Positions 27,096-36,097 of a stretch of DNA of 64,000 nt are shown here, one piece after another. Source of the stretch: Jatrophihabitans sp. (lineage in GTDB: Bacteria > Actinomycetota > Actinomycetes > Mycobacteriales > Jatrophihabitantaceae); the NCBI GenBank assembly GCA_036389035.1, contig DASVQQ010000040.1, forward strand, positions 1 through 64,000, written 5' to 3'. Under the pieces are notes generated by a model. The model had not been told where the DNA came from. It was given only the letters and a program-made list of their open reading frames with translations, and made no database searches. How positions within the stretch are numbered: the first letter of the stretch is position 1; each line of letters opens with the position of its first letter. The position numbers and the translations under genes were made by a program.

Positions 27096-27655
27096 AGCGT
27101 GATCCCGTAGTCCTTGGCCAGGCCGGCGATTCCGGTGGAATAACCCTCCCCGATGACCTTGAACTTCCAGTCGCCCTGATGGCGATACACCTCGCCCAGC
27201 GACATGGCGGTCTCACCGTCGAGTGAGTTGGCCAGGTTCTCCGAACGAACCAGCTCGGCGTTGTCAGCCAGGTTCAGCACCCGCAGAACGCACTCGCGCA
27301 GCCGCCCCAGGCTGCGCCGCAGGCCCATGCCCTCGTTCAGGTACATCACCACGACGATCCGGCTGACCTCGGGCGGGACCGCGTCGAGGTGGATCTCGAT
27401 CTGCTCGGCGTCGGGTCCCATCGCCTTCTCCAGCTGGCTCACCGTCATCGACGGTTCGGTGAGTTGGTTGAAGAACACGAAATGCTCGTCCGATAGCGCC
27501 TTGCTGTGCTCGTCGCACAGGATGGTGGCCACCACCAGGTTGTCGGTCAGGGCGGTCTCGGCCCCGGCGTCCCAGCGCACTCCCAGCACCAGCCCGGTCA
27601 GGCTGGGTATCTCACGGGTCAGGGCGACGTTGGAGCCGCGCTTCATGGTCGCCAT
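27092..27655 (-). CDS. TerD-family stress protein, noncanonical metal site
   Basis: 187 residues. TerD fold marks are GLVLGVRWDAG, LSDEHFVFFNQLTEPS, and MSLGEVYRHQGDWKFKVIGEGY. The canonical calcium motifs FDLDAS and [13 protein letters not shown] of the two paralogues near 32 kb are replaced by DNLVVATI and EKAMGPDAE, so calcium binding is doubtful. The ATG directly abuts the preceding TAG; a second ATG at 27646 would give the more typical short N-terminus. It starts the strictly overlapping part of the operon. Confidence 0.88.
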   Translation of the reverse strand: MATMKRGSNVALTREIPSLTGLVLGVRWDAGAETALTDNLVVATILCDEHSKALSDEHFVFFNQLTEPSMTVSQLEKAMGPDAEQIEIHLDAVPPEVSRIVVVMYLNEGMGLRRSLGRLRECVLRVLNLADNAELVRSENLANSLDGETAMSLGEVYRHQGDWKFKVIGEGYSTGIAGLAKDYGITL

Positions 27656-28165
27656 CTACAGATCCAGGTCCGAGCCCGAGAACTTGGTACGCAGGAAACT
27701 GCCCTGGCTCAGCAGCGCGTCGGCGTCCTGCGCCTGGGCGGCGGTGAGGACGCTGGTGGCCGCGTCCAGCAGCGCCTCCAGCTGCTCCTGCAACGACTGG
27801 ATCGGGGTGCGCCCGGACGGGCGGGCCACCGTCAGCTGGGCGTCGTCCAGAGCCAGGAAGCTGCGCAGCGTGGTCGGCAGGTAGTCCGTCAGGATGCCCT
27901 TGACCGAGATCACCGCGTAGATGTCCAGCGGCCGGATCTCGGAGGTGTCGATCACCTCGCGCAGCACGTCGGTCACCCGGCGGGCGGTCACCACCGACTC
28001 GCCGGGCAACTGGCCGGAGTTCTGGTTGATGAAACGGTTCAGCCGCGCCAGCTCGATGCGCAGCGACACCGGGTCATCGCCGTCGAGTGCTGGCTCAGCG
28101 ACGGGCGGCTCCGGCGCCGGAGCCGGCGCGACCGGCGGCGGCAGCAGCTTCCGGAACCAGGTCAT
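27656..28165 (-). CDS. Unknown protein between TerD and TelA
   Basis: 169 residues, not recognised with confidence. A Pro/Ala/Glu-rich N-terminal tail (PPPVAPAPAPEPPVAEP) is followed by an all-helical domain with RIELARLNRFINQN and LREVIDTSEIRPLDIYAVISVKGIL. The position next to TelA is like that of XpaC-type partner proteins in other bacteria, but no membrane segment is seen. The last residues, GSDLDL, match the start of TelA (MSDLDLGSS). It probably belongs to the TelA complex, but this is only inferred from position. Confidence 0.7.
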   Translation of the reverse strand: MTWFRKLLPPPVAPAPAPEPPVAEPALDGDDPVSLRIELARLNRFINQNSGQLPGESVVTARRVTDVLREVIDTSEIRPLDIYAVISVKGILTDYLPTTLRSFLALDDAQLTVARPSGRTPIQSLQEQLEALLDAATSVLTAAQAQDADALLSQGSFLRTKFSGSDLDL

Positions 28166-28207
28166 GATCGTCCATTTCGTCGTCGCAGGGCAGCAGGACC
28201 CGACCGT

Positions 28208-29440
28208 TTATTCTCCGCCGCTGGCGCTCAGCTCGCCCCGCCGGGTGCGCTCAAGGTAGGGCTTGGCGCGTTCGATCTGGCCCTGGAGCGCGTCGACGGT
28301 CGCGGCCATCGAGTCGGCGGCCTGGGCCCGGAAGGTGTCCAGGGCGTCCATGGTCGCGAAGACGTTGTCGAAGGCGGCCTGCAGCTTGGCGACCTCGATC
28401 GTCGAGGAGGCGGCCTGCTGGTTGATCTGGCCGCCCTGGATCCGCAGCTGCTCCGAGGTCCGCTCGATCAGGTCGGAGGTGGTGGCGTTCAGCGCGGTGA
28501 TCTGCTCCAGCACCAGCTTCTGCCGCGACAGCGCCTGCGAGACGATGATCGCGGTCCGCAGCGCGGCGATGGTGGTGGTCTGGGCCCGGTCGACACCCTT
28601 AATCAGCTCGATGTTGTTCTTGCGAACCAGGTCCAGCGCCATGTAGCCCTGCACCGCCACGGCCATCTGGGTCATGATGTCCTGCCGGCGCTGGCGGATC
28701 GGGAACAGCGCGTCGGCCTTCAGGGCGTCGGCCTGCTTGGTCTGGCCGGCCGCCTGCAGCTGCGCGATCTTCTCCTCGACGGCCGCGTCGAGGGCGCCGG
28801 CGAGCTCGTTGTACTCGCTGAGCTTGCCCATCGTGGCCCACATGTTGGCCTTCTCGGTGTCGATGGCCGCGTTGTCCTTGCGCAGCTCGTCCTGGCCCGA
28901 CTCCAGCGCCTTGATGATCGCGTTGAGCTGGGTCTGGGCCGACTCGTACTTCTGGAAGTAGCGCTGCACCTTGTCGCCGCCGGGCAGGAACTTCAGGACC
29001 TTCTTGACCCCGGTCAGGTCAGCCCGGTTCGGGTCGAGCTCGGTGACGGTCTGGCGCAGCTCGCCCAGGGTGCTGGCGACCCGGGACTGGGCGTCGGCGC
29101 CACCGCGGCCCTTGCTGGCGTTCAGCGCGGCCGCCGGGCGGTCCAGCATCCGGTTGGAGACGCTGGCCGAGGCGCGCATGTCCTGCTCGCCCATCGAGGT
29201 GATCGCATTGACCTTCTCGGTGAACGCCGGTGAGTTGGCCTCCAGGCCGGCCAGCTCCTGGGCGAAGGTCTGGGCGCGGGAACGCAACTCCAGCTGGCGG
29301 GTGTTGTCCACCGGCACCGCCCCGACCGCCTGCTCCTTCTCCACCACGACCACGGGCGGCGGCGGCGCCAGCACCAGCGCGTTGCCGGCCGGCGGGGTCG
29401 CCGCCGGAGTGGCGCTCGAACCGAGGTCGAGGTCAGACAT
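28208..29440 (-). CDS. telA: Toxic-anion (tellurite) resistance protein TelA
   Basis: 410 residues of mainly helical coiled-coil protein of the TelA family. Family stretches include FLPGGDKVQRYFQKYESAQ, SGQDELRKDN, and a C-terminal region around ALSRQKLVLEQITALN. AAGGAGT precedes the ATG with good spacing. Members confer resistance to tellurite, some antimicrobials and phages in some bacteria, and mechanism is unresolved. A Pro-rich tail (APPPPVVVVEKEQ) carries the N-terminal MSDLDLGSS motif shared with its neighbours. Confidence 0.9.
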   Translation of the reverse strand: MSDLDLGSSATPAATPPAGNALVLAPPPPVVVVEKEQAVGAVPVDNTRQLELRSRAQTFAQELAGLEANSPAFTEKVNAITSMGEQDMRASASVSNRMLDRPAAALNASKGRGGADAQSRVASTLGELRQTVTELDPNRADLTGVKKVLKFLPGGDKVQRYFQKYESAQTQLNAIIKALESGQDELRKDNAAIDTEKANMWATMGKLSEYNELAGALDAAVEEKIAQLQAAGQTKQADALKADALFPIRQRRQDIMTQMAVAVQGYMALDLVRKNNIELIKGVDRAQTTTIAALRTAIIVSQALSRQKLVLEQITALNATTSDLIERTSEQLRIQGGQINQQAASSTIEVAKLQAAFDNVFATMDALDTFRAQAADSMAATVDALQGQIERAKPYLERTRRGELSASGGE

Positions 29441-29478
29441 GGTGGGACTCCTTCGGGTTGGGAGGTGTGGGCTGCGAG

Positions 29479-30183
29479 CTACTTGCGCCCGGGAGCCCAG
29501 TTCATGCCCCAGCCGTAGGCGCGGTCCAGGGCGCTCTGGCTGCCGTCGATGTAGTTGACCTCGCGCCGGACGGAGATCTCGCCGTTCCTGCTCTCCAGCA
29601 GCGCGATGCCGCAGATCCGGGCGCCGTCGCGGGTCTCGTCCAGCCGGACCTCGACCTGCGGGCCGCTGGCCGGGTGCAGCGTCACGAGGCCGTCGGCCGC
29701 CGCCCAGTTGGCCGCGCCCTGGTAGATCAGCGCGAACACCAGCACCCGCTTGATCTGGCTGGCGTAGCTGAGGTTGATGAACAGGTTCTCGCCCTCGGTG
29801 TTGGTCCCGGAGCGGTCATCGCCGTCCAGCCGGATGACCGGCTCGCTGACGCCCCGAGGGCTGGCCGCGAACGCGTTGCCCAGTGCCTGCACCACGCCCT
29901 TGGTGCCGTCGGTGAACTCGTACAGGCAGCCGAGATCCAGGTCGAGGGTAGGAGCGGACCGCTTGAACAGGCCGCCGCCGCCGCTACCGGCCGGCTTGGC
30001 GTTCCAGTTCAGGTTCACCCGCAGCATGCCGGTCGAGGAGCCCTGCTTGGTCAGCGACACCGAAGGCGCCGACTTGGTCAGGGTGACCTTGGACAGCGAC
30101 ACCGGTGCGCCGCCGGACGGCGCCGGAGCGCCGCCGGACTGCTGCGCGGGGGTTGCCGGACGTTTGGTGTAGTCGATACCCAT
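29479..30183 (-). CDS. TerA/TerD-family protein with N-terminal extension
   Basis: 234 residues. After a Pro/Gly/Ala-rich tail with repeated VSLSKVTLTK/VSLTKQG, the TerD domain keeps TLDLDLGCLYEFTDGTKGVVQALG, RLDGDDRSGTNTEGENLFINL, and a C-terminal RREVNYIDGSQ stretch, so acidic calcium-site residues are present. Calcium-binding TerD proteins are thought to act in stress signalling at the membrane with TerC. It lies 26 bp from the terC gene and 38 bp from telA, all on one strand. Confidence 0.88.
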   Translation of the reverse strand: MGIDYTKRPATPAQQSGGAPAPSGGAPVSLSKVTLTKSAPSVSLTKQGSSTGMLRVNLNWNAKPAGSGGGGLFKRSAPTLDLDLGCLYEFTDGTKGVVQALGNAFAASPRGVSEPVIRLDGDDRSGTNTEGENLFINLSYASQIKRVLVFALIYQGAANWAAADGLVTLHPASGPQVEVRLDETRDGARICGIALLESRNGEISVRREVNYIDGSQSALDRAYGWGMNWAPGRK

Positions 30184-30209
30184 GATGGTCTGCTTTCTGT
30201 GCTGGGAGC

Positions 30210-31376
30210 TCAGACTGCGGCAGTCGCCGGGTCGAGGTCTTGGGTGGCGCCGGGTGGGTTCTCGTCGCTGTTACGCCGGTTGCGGCGCACCGAGGACACC
30301 AGGGCCGCGATGATGAAGCCGACCCCGATCAGGCCGGTGACCACCTCGGGGATGTGGTACTTGATGGTGAGCAGCAACAGCACCGCCAGCGAGCCGATCG
30401 CCCACAGCGCGCCGTGCTCGAGGTAGACGTACTCGGCCAGGGTGCCCTTGCGCACCAGGTAGACCGTCAGCGACCTGATGTACATGGCGCCGACGCCCAG
30501 GCCGATGGCGATGATGATCGGGTCGGAGGTGATGGCGAAGGCGCCGATCACGCCGTCGAAGCTGAACGAGGCGTCCAGCACTTCCAGGTAGAGGAAGGAG
30601 AAGAAGGCTGCCTTGCCGGTCTTGAGGGCGAGCTCGCCGTTGGCCTTGGCGGCGCTCCTCGGCGGCAGCTCTTTCGAGGGGGCGGGCAGCAGTTCCGAGC
30701 CGGACTCGTCCTCCGGGTCGACGTGCGGCACCTCGTGCTCTTCGAGCATGCTGCTGAGCCCGTTGACCAGGATGTAGGTGACCATGCCCAGCACGCCCGA
30801 CATCAGGACGGTGGCCACCTTGTCCTCGGGAGCGAGCTGGGTCGCCGCCAGCAGCAGCAGCACGCTGGCCACCACGACCCCGAGCATGTCGAGCTTGCCC
30901 ATCTTGCCCAGCGGGCGCTCCAGCCAGCTCAGCCAGGTGATCTCCCGCTCCTCGAAGATGAAGTCGAGAAAGAGCATCAGCAGGAACATGCCGCCGAAGG
31001 CCGCGATCGCCGGGTGCGCCTCGTTCAGCAGGTAGGCGTAGCTGCCCGGCTCGTCCGCGGGGCCCTTCTCCAGGGCGAGGGTCACGGCCTCGGTCGGCGA
31101 CAGGTGCGCGGTGATCCCGACGATGAGCAGCGGGAAGACCAGCCGCATACCGAAGACGGCGATCAGGATGCCGAGGGTCAGGAACAGCTTCTGCCAGAAC
31201 GGGCTCATCCGCTCCAGCACCGTGGCGTTCACGACGGCGTTGTCGAAGGAGACCGAGACCTCCAGGACGATCAGGATGGCCGCGATCGCCAACCCGGCCG
31301 GGCCGCCGTACATCAACGCCAGCACCAGGCCGACCGCGGTGACCCCGAACGACCAGCCGAAAATTCTGAACACCAT
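30210..31376 (-). CDS. TerC-like integral membrane protein (DUF475 type)
   Basis: 388 residues from ATG 31376 (an upstream TTG at 31400 is in frame but less likely). About nine membrane segments are visible. The conserved SFDNAVVN near residue 45 and SFSFDGVIGAFA near 270 carry Asp residues characteristic of TerC proteins, implicated in metal ion handling. A hydrophilic loop near 225-250 (HVDPEDESGSELL) is cytosolic. It probably forms the membrane part of the complex with the TerD proteins encoded on both sides. Confidence 0.9.
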   Translation of the reverse strand: MVFRIFGWSFGVTAVGLVLALMYGGPAGLAIAAILIVLEVSVSFDNAVVNATVLERMSPFWQKLFLTLGILIAVFGMRLVFPLLIVGITAHLSPTEAVTLALEKGPADEPGSYAYLLNEAHPAIAAFGGMFLLMLFLDFIFEEREITWLSWLERPLGKMGKLDMLGVVVASVLLLLAATQLAPEDKVATVLMSGVLGMVTYILVNGLSSMLEEHEVPHVDPEDESGSELLPAPSKELPPRSAAKANGELALKTGKAAFFSFLYLEVLDASFSFDGVIGAFAITSDPIIIAIGLGVGAMYIRSLTVYLVRKGTLAEYVYLEHGALWAIGSLAVLLLLTIKYHIPEVVTGLIGVGFIIAALVSSVRRNRRNSDENPPGATQDLDPATAAV

Positions 31377-31450
31377 GAAAGCTTCGCTATCTGTGAGCAA
31401 CCAGGGCCGTGGCGGCCCCGGTTGGGGTGTGTGTGCCCGTCCGCGCCGGA

Positions 31451-32029
31451 TCAGCCGACGTTGACGCCGTAGTCTCGCGCGATGCCGGCCAGCCCGGAGG
31501 AGTAACCCTGGCCGACCGCCCGGAATTTCCAGTCTCCAGCATGGCGGTACAGCTCGCCGAAGATCATCGCAGTCTCGCTGGACGCGTCCTCGGACAGGTC
31601 GTAGCGCGTCAGCTCCACGCCGTCGGCCTGGTTGATCACCCGGATGAAGGCGTTGCGCACCTGGCCGAAGTTCTGCCGCCGGCTGTCGGCGTCATAGATC
31701 GAGACCGGGAATACGATCCGGTCCACCTCGGCCGGCACCTGGCTCAGGTCGACCTTGATCTGCTCGTCGTCGCCCTCGCCCTCACCGGTCAGGTTGTCGC
31801 CGGTGTGCTCGACCGAGCCGTCCGGACTGGTGAGGTTGTTGAAGAACACGAAGTGGGAGTCGGACAGGATCCGCCCCTTCGGCGTCAGCATCAGCGCGCT
31901 GGCGTCGAGGTCGAAGGCCTGGCCGCTCGTGGTGCGCTCGTCCCAGCCGAGACCGACCACCACGGCGGACAGGCCTGGCGCCTGCTTGGTCAGCGAGACG
32001 TTGCCGCCCTTGGTGAGGCTGACTCCCAT
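31451..32029 (-). CDS. terD: TerD family protein (canonical)
   Basis: 192 residues, the standard TerD length, starting [15 protein letters not shown] from ATG 32029 behind GAGGGAG. It keeps the calcium motifs [11 protein letters not shown] and [15 protein letters not shown] and the C-terminal [20 protein letters not shown]. It is closely related to the next gene (32102-32677), so the pair is a tandem duplication. An upstream in-frame extension to 32077 lacks family similarity and was rejected. Confidence 0.95.
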   Translation of the reverse strand: MGVSLTKGGNVSLTKQAPGLSAVVVGLGWDERTTSGQAFDLDASALMLTPKGRILSDSHFVFFNNLTSPDGSVEHTGDNLTGEGEGDDEQIKVDLSQVPAEVDRIVFPVSIYDADSRRQNFGQVRNAFIRVINQADGVELTRYDLSEDASSETAMIFGELYRHAGDWKFRAVGQGYSSGLAGIARDYGVNVG

Positions 32030-32101
32030 CCAACTCCCTCCCGCGTTCTTCTCCTGCGCATGCTCGCCGCGACGCACTCGCGGCCGGCCCGAGCTAAGGC
32101 G

Positions 32102-32677
32102 TCAGACGTTGACGCCGTAGTCCCGGGCGATACCGGCCAGGCCTGAGGTGTAACCCTGGCCGACCGCGCGGAACTTCCATTCCGCACCGCTGCGGTACAG
32201 CTCGCCGAAGACCATCGCGGTCTCGGTCGAGGCGTCCTCGGACAGGTCATAGCGCGCCAGCTCGCTGCCGTCGGCCTGGTTCACCACCCGGATGAAGGCG
32301 TTGCGGACCTGGCCGAAGGACTGGCCGCCGGCCTCGGCGTTGTAGATCGAGACCGGGAAGACGATCTTGTCGATCTCGGCGGGAGCTCCGGCCAGGTTGA
32401 CCTTGACCTGCTCGTCGTCGCCCTCGCCCTCACCGGTCAGGTTGTCGCCGGTGTGCTCGACGGCGCCTTCCGGGCTGGAGAGGTTGTTGAAGAAGATGAA
32501 GTGCTTGTCGGAGAGGACCTTGCCATTGGCACCGCAAGCGATCGCGCTGGCATCGAGGTCGAAGTCCTGGCCGTCGGTGGTGCGGGCGTCCCAACCCAGG
32601 CCGACCGTGACCGCGGTCAGACCGGGGGCTGCCTTGGTGAGCGAGACGTTGCCGCCTTTGGTGAGACTGACTCCCAC
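32102..32677 (-). CDS. terD: TerD family protein (canonical, tandem paralogue)
   Basis: 191 residues starting at GTG 32677, 6 nt after GGAG, giving [15 protein letters not shown]. It has [12 protein letters not shown] and [15 protein letters not shown] calcium motifs and [20 protein letters not shown]. It differs from its neighbour mainly in the C-terminal third and in surface residues. It is separated from the AIM24 gene by about 200 bp and probably has its own promoter at the head of the TerC-TelA group. Confidence 0.95.
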   Translation of the reverse strand: MGVSLTKGGNVSLTKAAPGLTAVTVGLGWDARTTDGQDFDLDASAIACGANGKVLSDKHFIFFNNLSSPEGAVEHTGDNLTGEGEGDDEQVKVNLAGAPAEIDKIVFPVSIYNAEAGGQSFGQVRNAFIRVVNQADGSELARYDLSEDASTETAMVFGELYRSGAEWKFRAVGQGYTSGLAGIARDYGVNV

Positions 32678-32873
32678 GTGAAACTCCAGGTGACTAGAGG
32701 AAGGCCGCATGACCTTCGTCGCGGATCTTCGCCGCCCGGTGCGGGCGACATATGTTCATGCTAGGCGAGACGATTAAGGCACCTGACAAGTTCCACCCAG
32801 GTGTGGCGGCTGTTAGGTGGTGGGCGTTCGAAAATCGTTAAGAAGCTGCCTGTCAACTGCTCGCGGGTCGGGC

Positions 32874-33677
32874 TCAGCTGGTGCTGCCGGAGAACAGCCC
32901 GCCCATCCCGGCCCCGGTTTTGCGGTCCCCCGCGCCCATGTTCTTGGCCAGCGCCTTGGCCAGCCCGTCGATGGTCAGCGACTGCAGGATCACCGAGCCG
33001 TTGCCGCTCAGAGTGGCCAGGTTCATTCCCTCGCCACCGAACATCGCGTTCATCACACCGGCCTTGTTCAGCGAGCCGACCCGCTCGATGCCGTAGGTGA
33101 TCCGGTCGTCCCAGGCGACCACGCAACCGGTGTCGACCTTGAGCCGGCCACCGTAGTCGGCCGGGTTGATGTCGATGAAGTTGCCGGCGCCGGCGATGAT
33201 CAGGCTGCCCAGGCCGGTGAACTTCTCCAGCACGAAGCCCTCGCCGCCGGCGAAACCCTGCCGCATGCCCGAGAACGCGATGTCGAAGTGCACCCCGGCT
33301 TCGGCGGCGACGAAGGCGTCCTTCTCGGCGAACCAGGTGGTCCGGCCGTCCAGTTCGAGCACCCGCATCTCACCGGGCAGCACTCCGGCCAGGGCCAGCA
33401 GGCCGTCGCCGCCGGCCGTGTTGAAGTGGCAGAACGCGAACGACTCACCGGCCAGCACCCGCTTGCCGACGTCCATCGCGCCGCGCAGCATGCCGCCCAG
33501 GCCACCGGCGGCCGCGGGCTGGCCGGCAGCCGCGGGCGCGGTCAGCTTGGTCTCCATCGTCACGTCGGCCGAGCTGAACAAGAACTTGCCCGCCTCGCTG
33601 TAGATGGTCTGGCCCGGCCGAAGCTGGACCAGCGCCATCTGCATGACGTTGCCGCTGAGCTGGACGTCGAGGGTCAT
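32874..33677 (-). CDS. AIM24-family (TIGR00266-type) protein
   Basis: 267 residues after an excellent AAGGAGG. Beta-rich AIM24 domain features are GQTIYSEAGKFLFSS, the Gly-rich hinge AGGLGGMLRGAMDVGKR, and GAGNFIDINPADYGGRLKVDTGCVVAWDD. The C-terminus ends in a Gly-rich tail. The biochemical role of bacterial members is unknown; they often sit beside Ter genes in actinobacteria. It heads the minus-strand cluster and is divergent from the PspC gene. Confidence 0.88.
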   Translation of the reverse strand: MTLDVQLSGNVMQMALVQLRPGQTIYSEAGKFLFSSADVTMETKLTAPAAAGQPAAAGGLGGMLRGAMDVGKRVLAGESFAFCHFNTAGGDGLLALAGVLPGEMRVLELDGRTTWFAEKDAFVAAEAGVHFDIAFSGMRQGFAGGEGFVLEKFTGLGSLIIAGAGNFIDINPADYGGRLKVDTGCVVAWDDRITYGIERVGSLNKAGVMNAMFGGEGMNLATLSGNGSVILQSLTIDGLAKALAKNMGAGDRKTGAGMGGLFSGSTS

Positions 33678-33922
33678 TCCGATTTCCTCCTTGAAGGCAG
33701 TGCCGTGTCGCTCCCTTCACGGTAGGCGGCCCTCCTAAGGCCTCCCACAGGGAAGTGCCTGAGCTGACCCTGATCGGCTTACCGCGCGGTGCGGGTAAAG
33801 ATCAGGGCCGATCCCGACGCCACGGAGGCCGCATGGGGGCGATGCTTACACCTGACGCCGCACCGGGCGGCGCAGGCCCAGACTGCCGCAGAAAGCACCG
33901 TACGAAGAGGAGCACACATCTC

Positions 33923-34180
33923 ATGGGGTCCATCCAAGAGCGTTTCCGTAGCCAGGGGTTGTCGCGCCCACGTGAGGGACGCATCCTCGGCGGGGTGTGC
34001 GCGGGGCTCGGTCAGCGATTAGGCATCGCCCCCTGGCCGGCCCGCTGGCTGTTCCTGATCGTCCTGCTCGTGGCGCCGGGCAGTCAGCTGATCGTCTACC
34101 CCATCCTTTGGATCCTGATGCCGCCGGCCGAGCCGGGCTACCCCGGCACGACGCAGACGGACTTCCGGCCGCCTGCCTGA
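33923..34180 (+). CDS. Small PspC-domain membrane protein
   Basis: 85 residues from ATG 33923 (GAGGAG lies about 11 nt upstream). The PspC pattern RILGGVCAGLGQRLGI is followed by one membrane helix, WLFLIVLLVAPGSQLIVYPILWILM. PspC-type proteins act in envelope stress responses. It is divergent from the AIM24 gene across a 245-bp gap. Confidence 0.85.
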   Translation: MGSIQERFRSQGLSRPREGRILGGVCAGLGQRLGIAPWPARWLFLIVLLVAPGSQLIVYPILWILMPPAEPGYPGTTQTDFRPPA

Positions 34181-34218
34181 GCAGTCGGCCCCCGTCAGCT
34201 CCCGATCGGGCTCGGGTT

Positions 34219-34462
34219 GCTGGGCGGCTCAGTTTGCTGGCCGGCTCAGGTTGCTGGCCGGCCGACGCGTATCGATATCGACCGTCCTGGCGAGCGAATT
34301 CAATACGGGTCGGACGCGGCGCCAGGGTTGCTGGCGGCTCAGGTTGCTGGCCGGCCGACGCGTAGCGATATCGACCGTCCTGGCGAGCGAATTCGATACG
34401 GGTCGGACGCGGCGCTCTGGTTGCTAGCCGACTCTGGTTGCCGACCGGCTCAGTTGCTGATC
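34219..34462. repeat. 93-bp direct repeat with long hairpin, inside TCAGGTTGCTGG micro-repeats
   Basis: Two nearly identical 93-bp units (about 34243-34335 and 34336-34428). Each holds an imperfect palindrome with 19-nt arms, 34262-34280 with 34295-34313 and 34355-34373 with 34388-34406. TCAG(G)TTGCTGGCC boxes at 34229, 34246, 34339 and 34450 flank them. The last is the complement of the stop of the adjacent small gene. The 270-bp region has no gene. Confidence 0.85.
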
Positions 34463-34809
34463 AGGCGCTCGGCGTGCGCGAGCTCGTCGGGGCCGGGTTC
34501 GGCGGCCTCGCTGCGCAGCAGCTGCCAGCGGGCGGTGGCCCCGTCCGGGCGGCTCTGCTCGCCGGTGCGCAGCGCCTGCTCGATCAGGCGACGGACCTCG
34601 GGCTCCTGATCGGGCTCGGCCGCGAACAGGGTTCGCACCCGCACCGTCTCACCGTCGCGCTGGGCCTGGGAGTGGTGCGGTGCCAGCGGGCAGGGCGGCT
34701 CGTGCTCCCAGTGCCCGCACAGCGCGACGGTGATCGCCGCTCCTACGGCGGCCGGGTCATCGCCGACGGGCATGCTCAGCTCGGCGCTGTGAGCGAAGGC
34801 CTGGCGCAT
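34450..34809 (-). CDS. Small conserved-type hypothetical protein
   Basis: 119 residues from ATG 34809; the frame continues upstream into the next gene but that part is a shadow. It contains ALCGHWEHEPPCPLAPHH, a Cys/His-rich stretch that could hold a metal, and a helical C-terminus EPDQEPEVRRLIEQALRTGE. No family recognised. It lies 53 bp after the end of the propeller-like gene on the same strand. Confidence 0.6.
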   Translation of the reverse strand: MRQAFAHSAELSMPVGDDPAAVGAAITVALCGHWEHEPPCPLAPHHSQAQRDGETVRVRTLFAAEPDQEPEVRRLIEQALRTGEQSRPDGATARWQLLRSEAAEPGPDELAHAERLISN

Positions 34810-34861
34810 GCGGGCGAGTGTGCCGGGCGCGGTGGCTGGTCGGCAACTAATCGGCGGCCGA

Positions 34862-36097
34862 CTACCGGGCGGGCCGCAGAACGAGTTGGCTGAGTTCGGG
34901 CAAGGACACTCCCAAGCCGCCGACGGTTCCGGTCTCGCGGTTGATGACCGCGAGCGTCTTGTCGGCGGTGACGGCGAATACCAGGGCGCTGTCCGGTGAG
35001 AAAGCGATGCCTCCTCCGTCATAGGACTCCATATGCAGGGACACCTTGAGGGCGCGCCGGTTTCCCGAGGCGAGGTTGATCAACTCCAGCCCGAGCCTTC
35101 CGCTGGGGTCGAAGGTCATCATGGCCGCGGTCGCCCCGTCGGGTGAGATCACTCCACGCGGGCTGCGGATCGGTATCGCGGCGTTCACGGTCTGCCGTGA
35201 GCCGTCGACCCGGCCGATCAGCACGGTCTGGCAGCGATACCGGTCATCGCATTCGGCCACCAGCCAGCCCGTCGGACCCACCGCCAGCAACGCCCCGGTG
35301 CTGATCCGGCGCAGGCCGTCGGGTCCAGCGGTGTACACCCCGCCGACGCCGGAGACCAGGAGTCCACCCGCGCCGTCGGCAACCACTTCATAAGCCGCAC
35401 TGTCCGGCGGCATCGGGAGGGATCCGGCGAGCTTGCCGCCATCCAAGGTGGTCAGCGCCATCACCGGCTGGCTGTCACCGGACCTCATCCACATCTGGTT
35501 GGGAGCGGGTCCGGGAAATACCCAGCCGTCCTTGTCGAGCACGGGCAACTCGCGGGACGGCTTGCCGTCCGGCACGAGATAGCCCGGCGCCCTGTCCAAC
35601 GGCTGGATGAGCACCTGGTCCGCACCTGCCAGCAGGCTGACGAAGCCCTGATCACTGCGCGAGCCGGGGACCGTGGTGCGGGTGATCCGGCCGGCGGCTA
35701 ACTCGATGCGCACCAGCACCTCGTCACCGCGGGCGATCAGCTCCCAGCCGGTGGTGGCGCCGAGCAGCGGCCGGCCCAGCCGGGTGACCGACACCGCAGG
35801 CAGGGTTGACGTGTGCGCCGGCGGCGCGACGGTGAACGCGGGTGCGGTCGGGCTCGGTGCCGGCGTGGTCGGCGCAGATGTCGGCGATGTCGTCGGCAAG
35901 GTGCTCACCCGCGCTGTCGACTGGGTGGCCCGTTCCCGATTCAGCACCGAGAGCACGAGTGCGACGACCGCGAGGACGACCGCCGCCGTGAACCACCTCG
36001 GCCATGGACGTCGCGGCGGAGCCGTCCCACCGGGCGCGCCATCGGAGCCGACATCGAGCCAGTCGATGTCGTCGGAGTACGGGTCCCCTCGGCTCAC
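34862..36097 (-). CDS. Membrane-anchored propeller-like protein, copy 1
   Basis: 411 residues from GTG 36097. A cytosolic N-terminus with DIDWLDVG is followed by one membrane helix (about 36-57), a Thr/Pro/Ser-rich linker, and an exported beta-rich domain. Repeating motifs such as GGVYTAGPDGLRRISTG, GVISPDGATAAMMT and GIAFSPDSALVFAVT resemble propeller blades. Function is unknown. It is a clear paralogue of the gene at 36232-37446, which shares ECDDR-RCQ and LGRPLLGATTGWEL blocks. Confidence 0.75.
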   Translation of the reverse strand: MSRGDPYSDDIDWLDVGSDGAPGGTAPPRRPWPRWFTAAVVLAVVALVLSVLNRERATQSTARVSTLPTTSPTSAPTTPAPSPTAPAFTVAPPAHTSTLPAVSVTRLGRPLLGATTGWELIARGDEVLVRIELAAGRITRTTVPGSRSDQGFVSLLAGADQVLIQPLDRAPGYLVPDGKPSRELPVLDKDGWVFPGPAPNQMWMRSGDSQPVMALTTLDGGKLAGSLPMPPDSAAYEVVADGAGGLLVSGVGGVYTAGPDGLRRISTGALLAVGPTGWLVAECDDRYRCQTVLIGRVDGSRQTVNAAIPIRSPRGVISPDGATAAMMTFDPSGRLGLELINLASGNRRALKVSLHMESYDGGGIAFSPDSALVFAVTADKTLAVINRETGTVGGLGVSLPELSQLVLRPAR

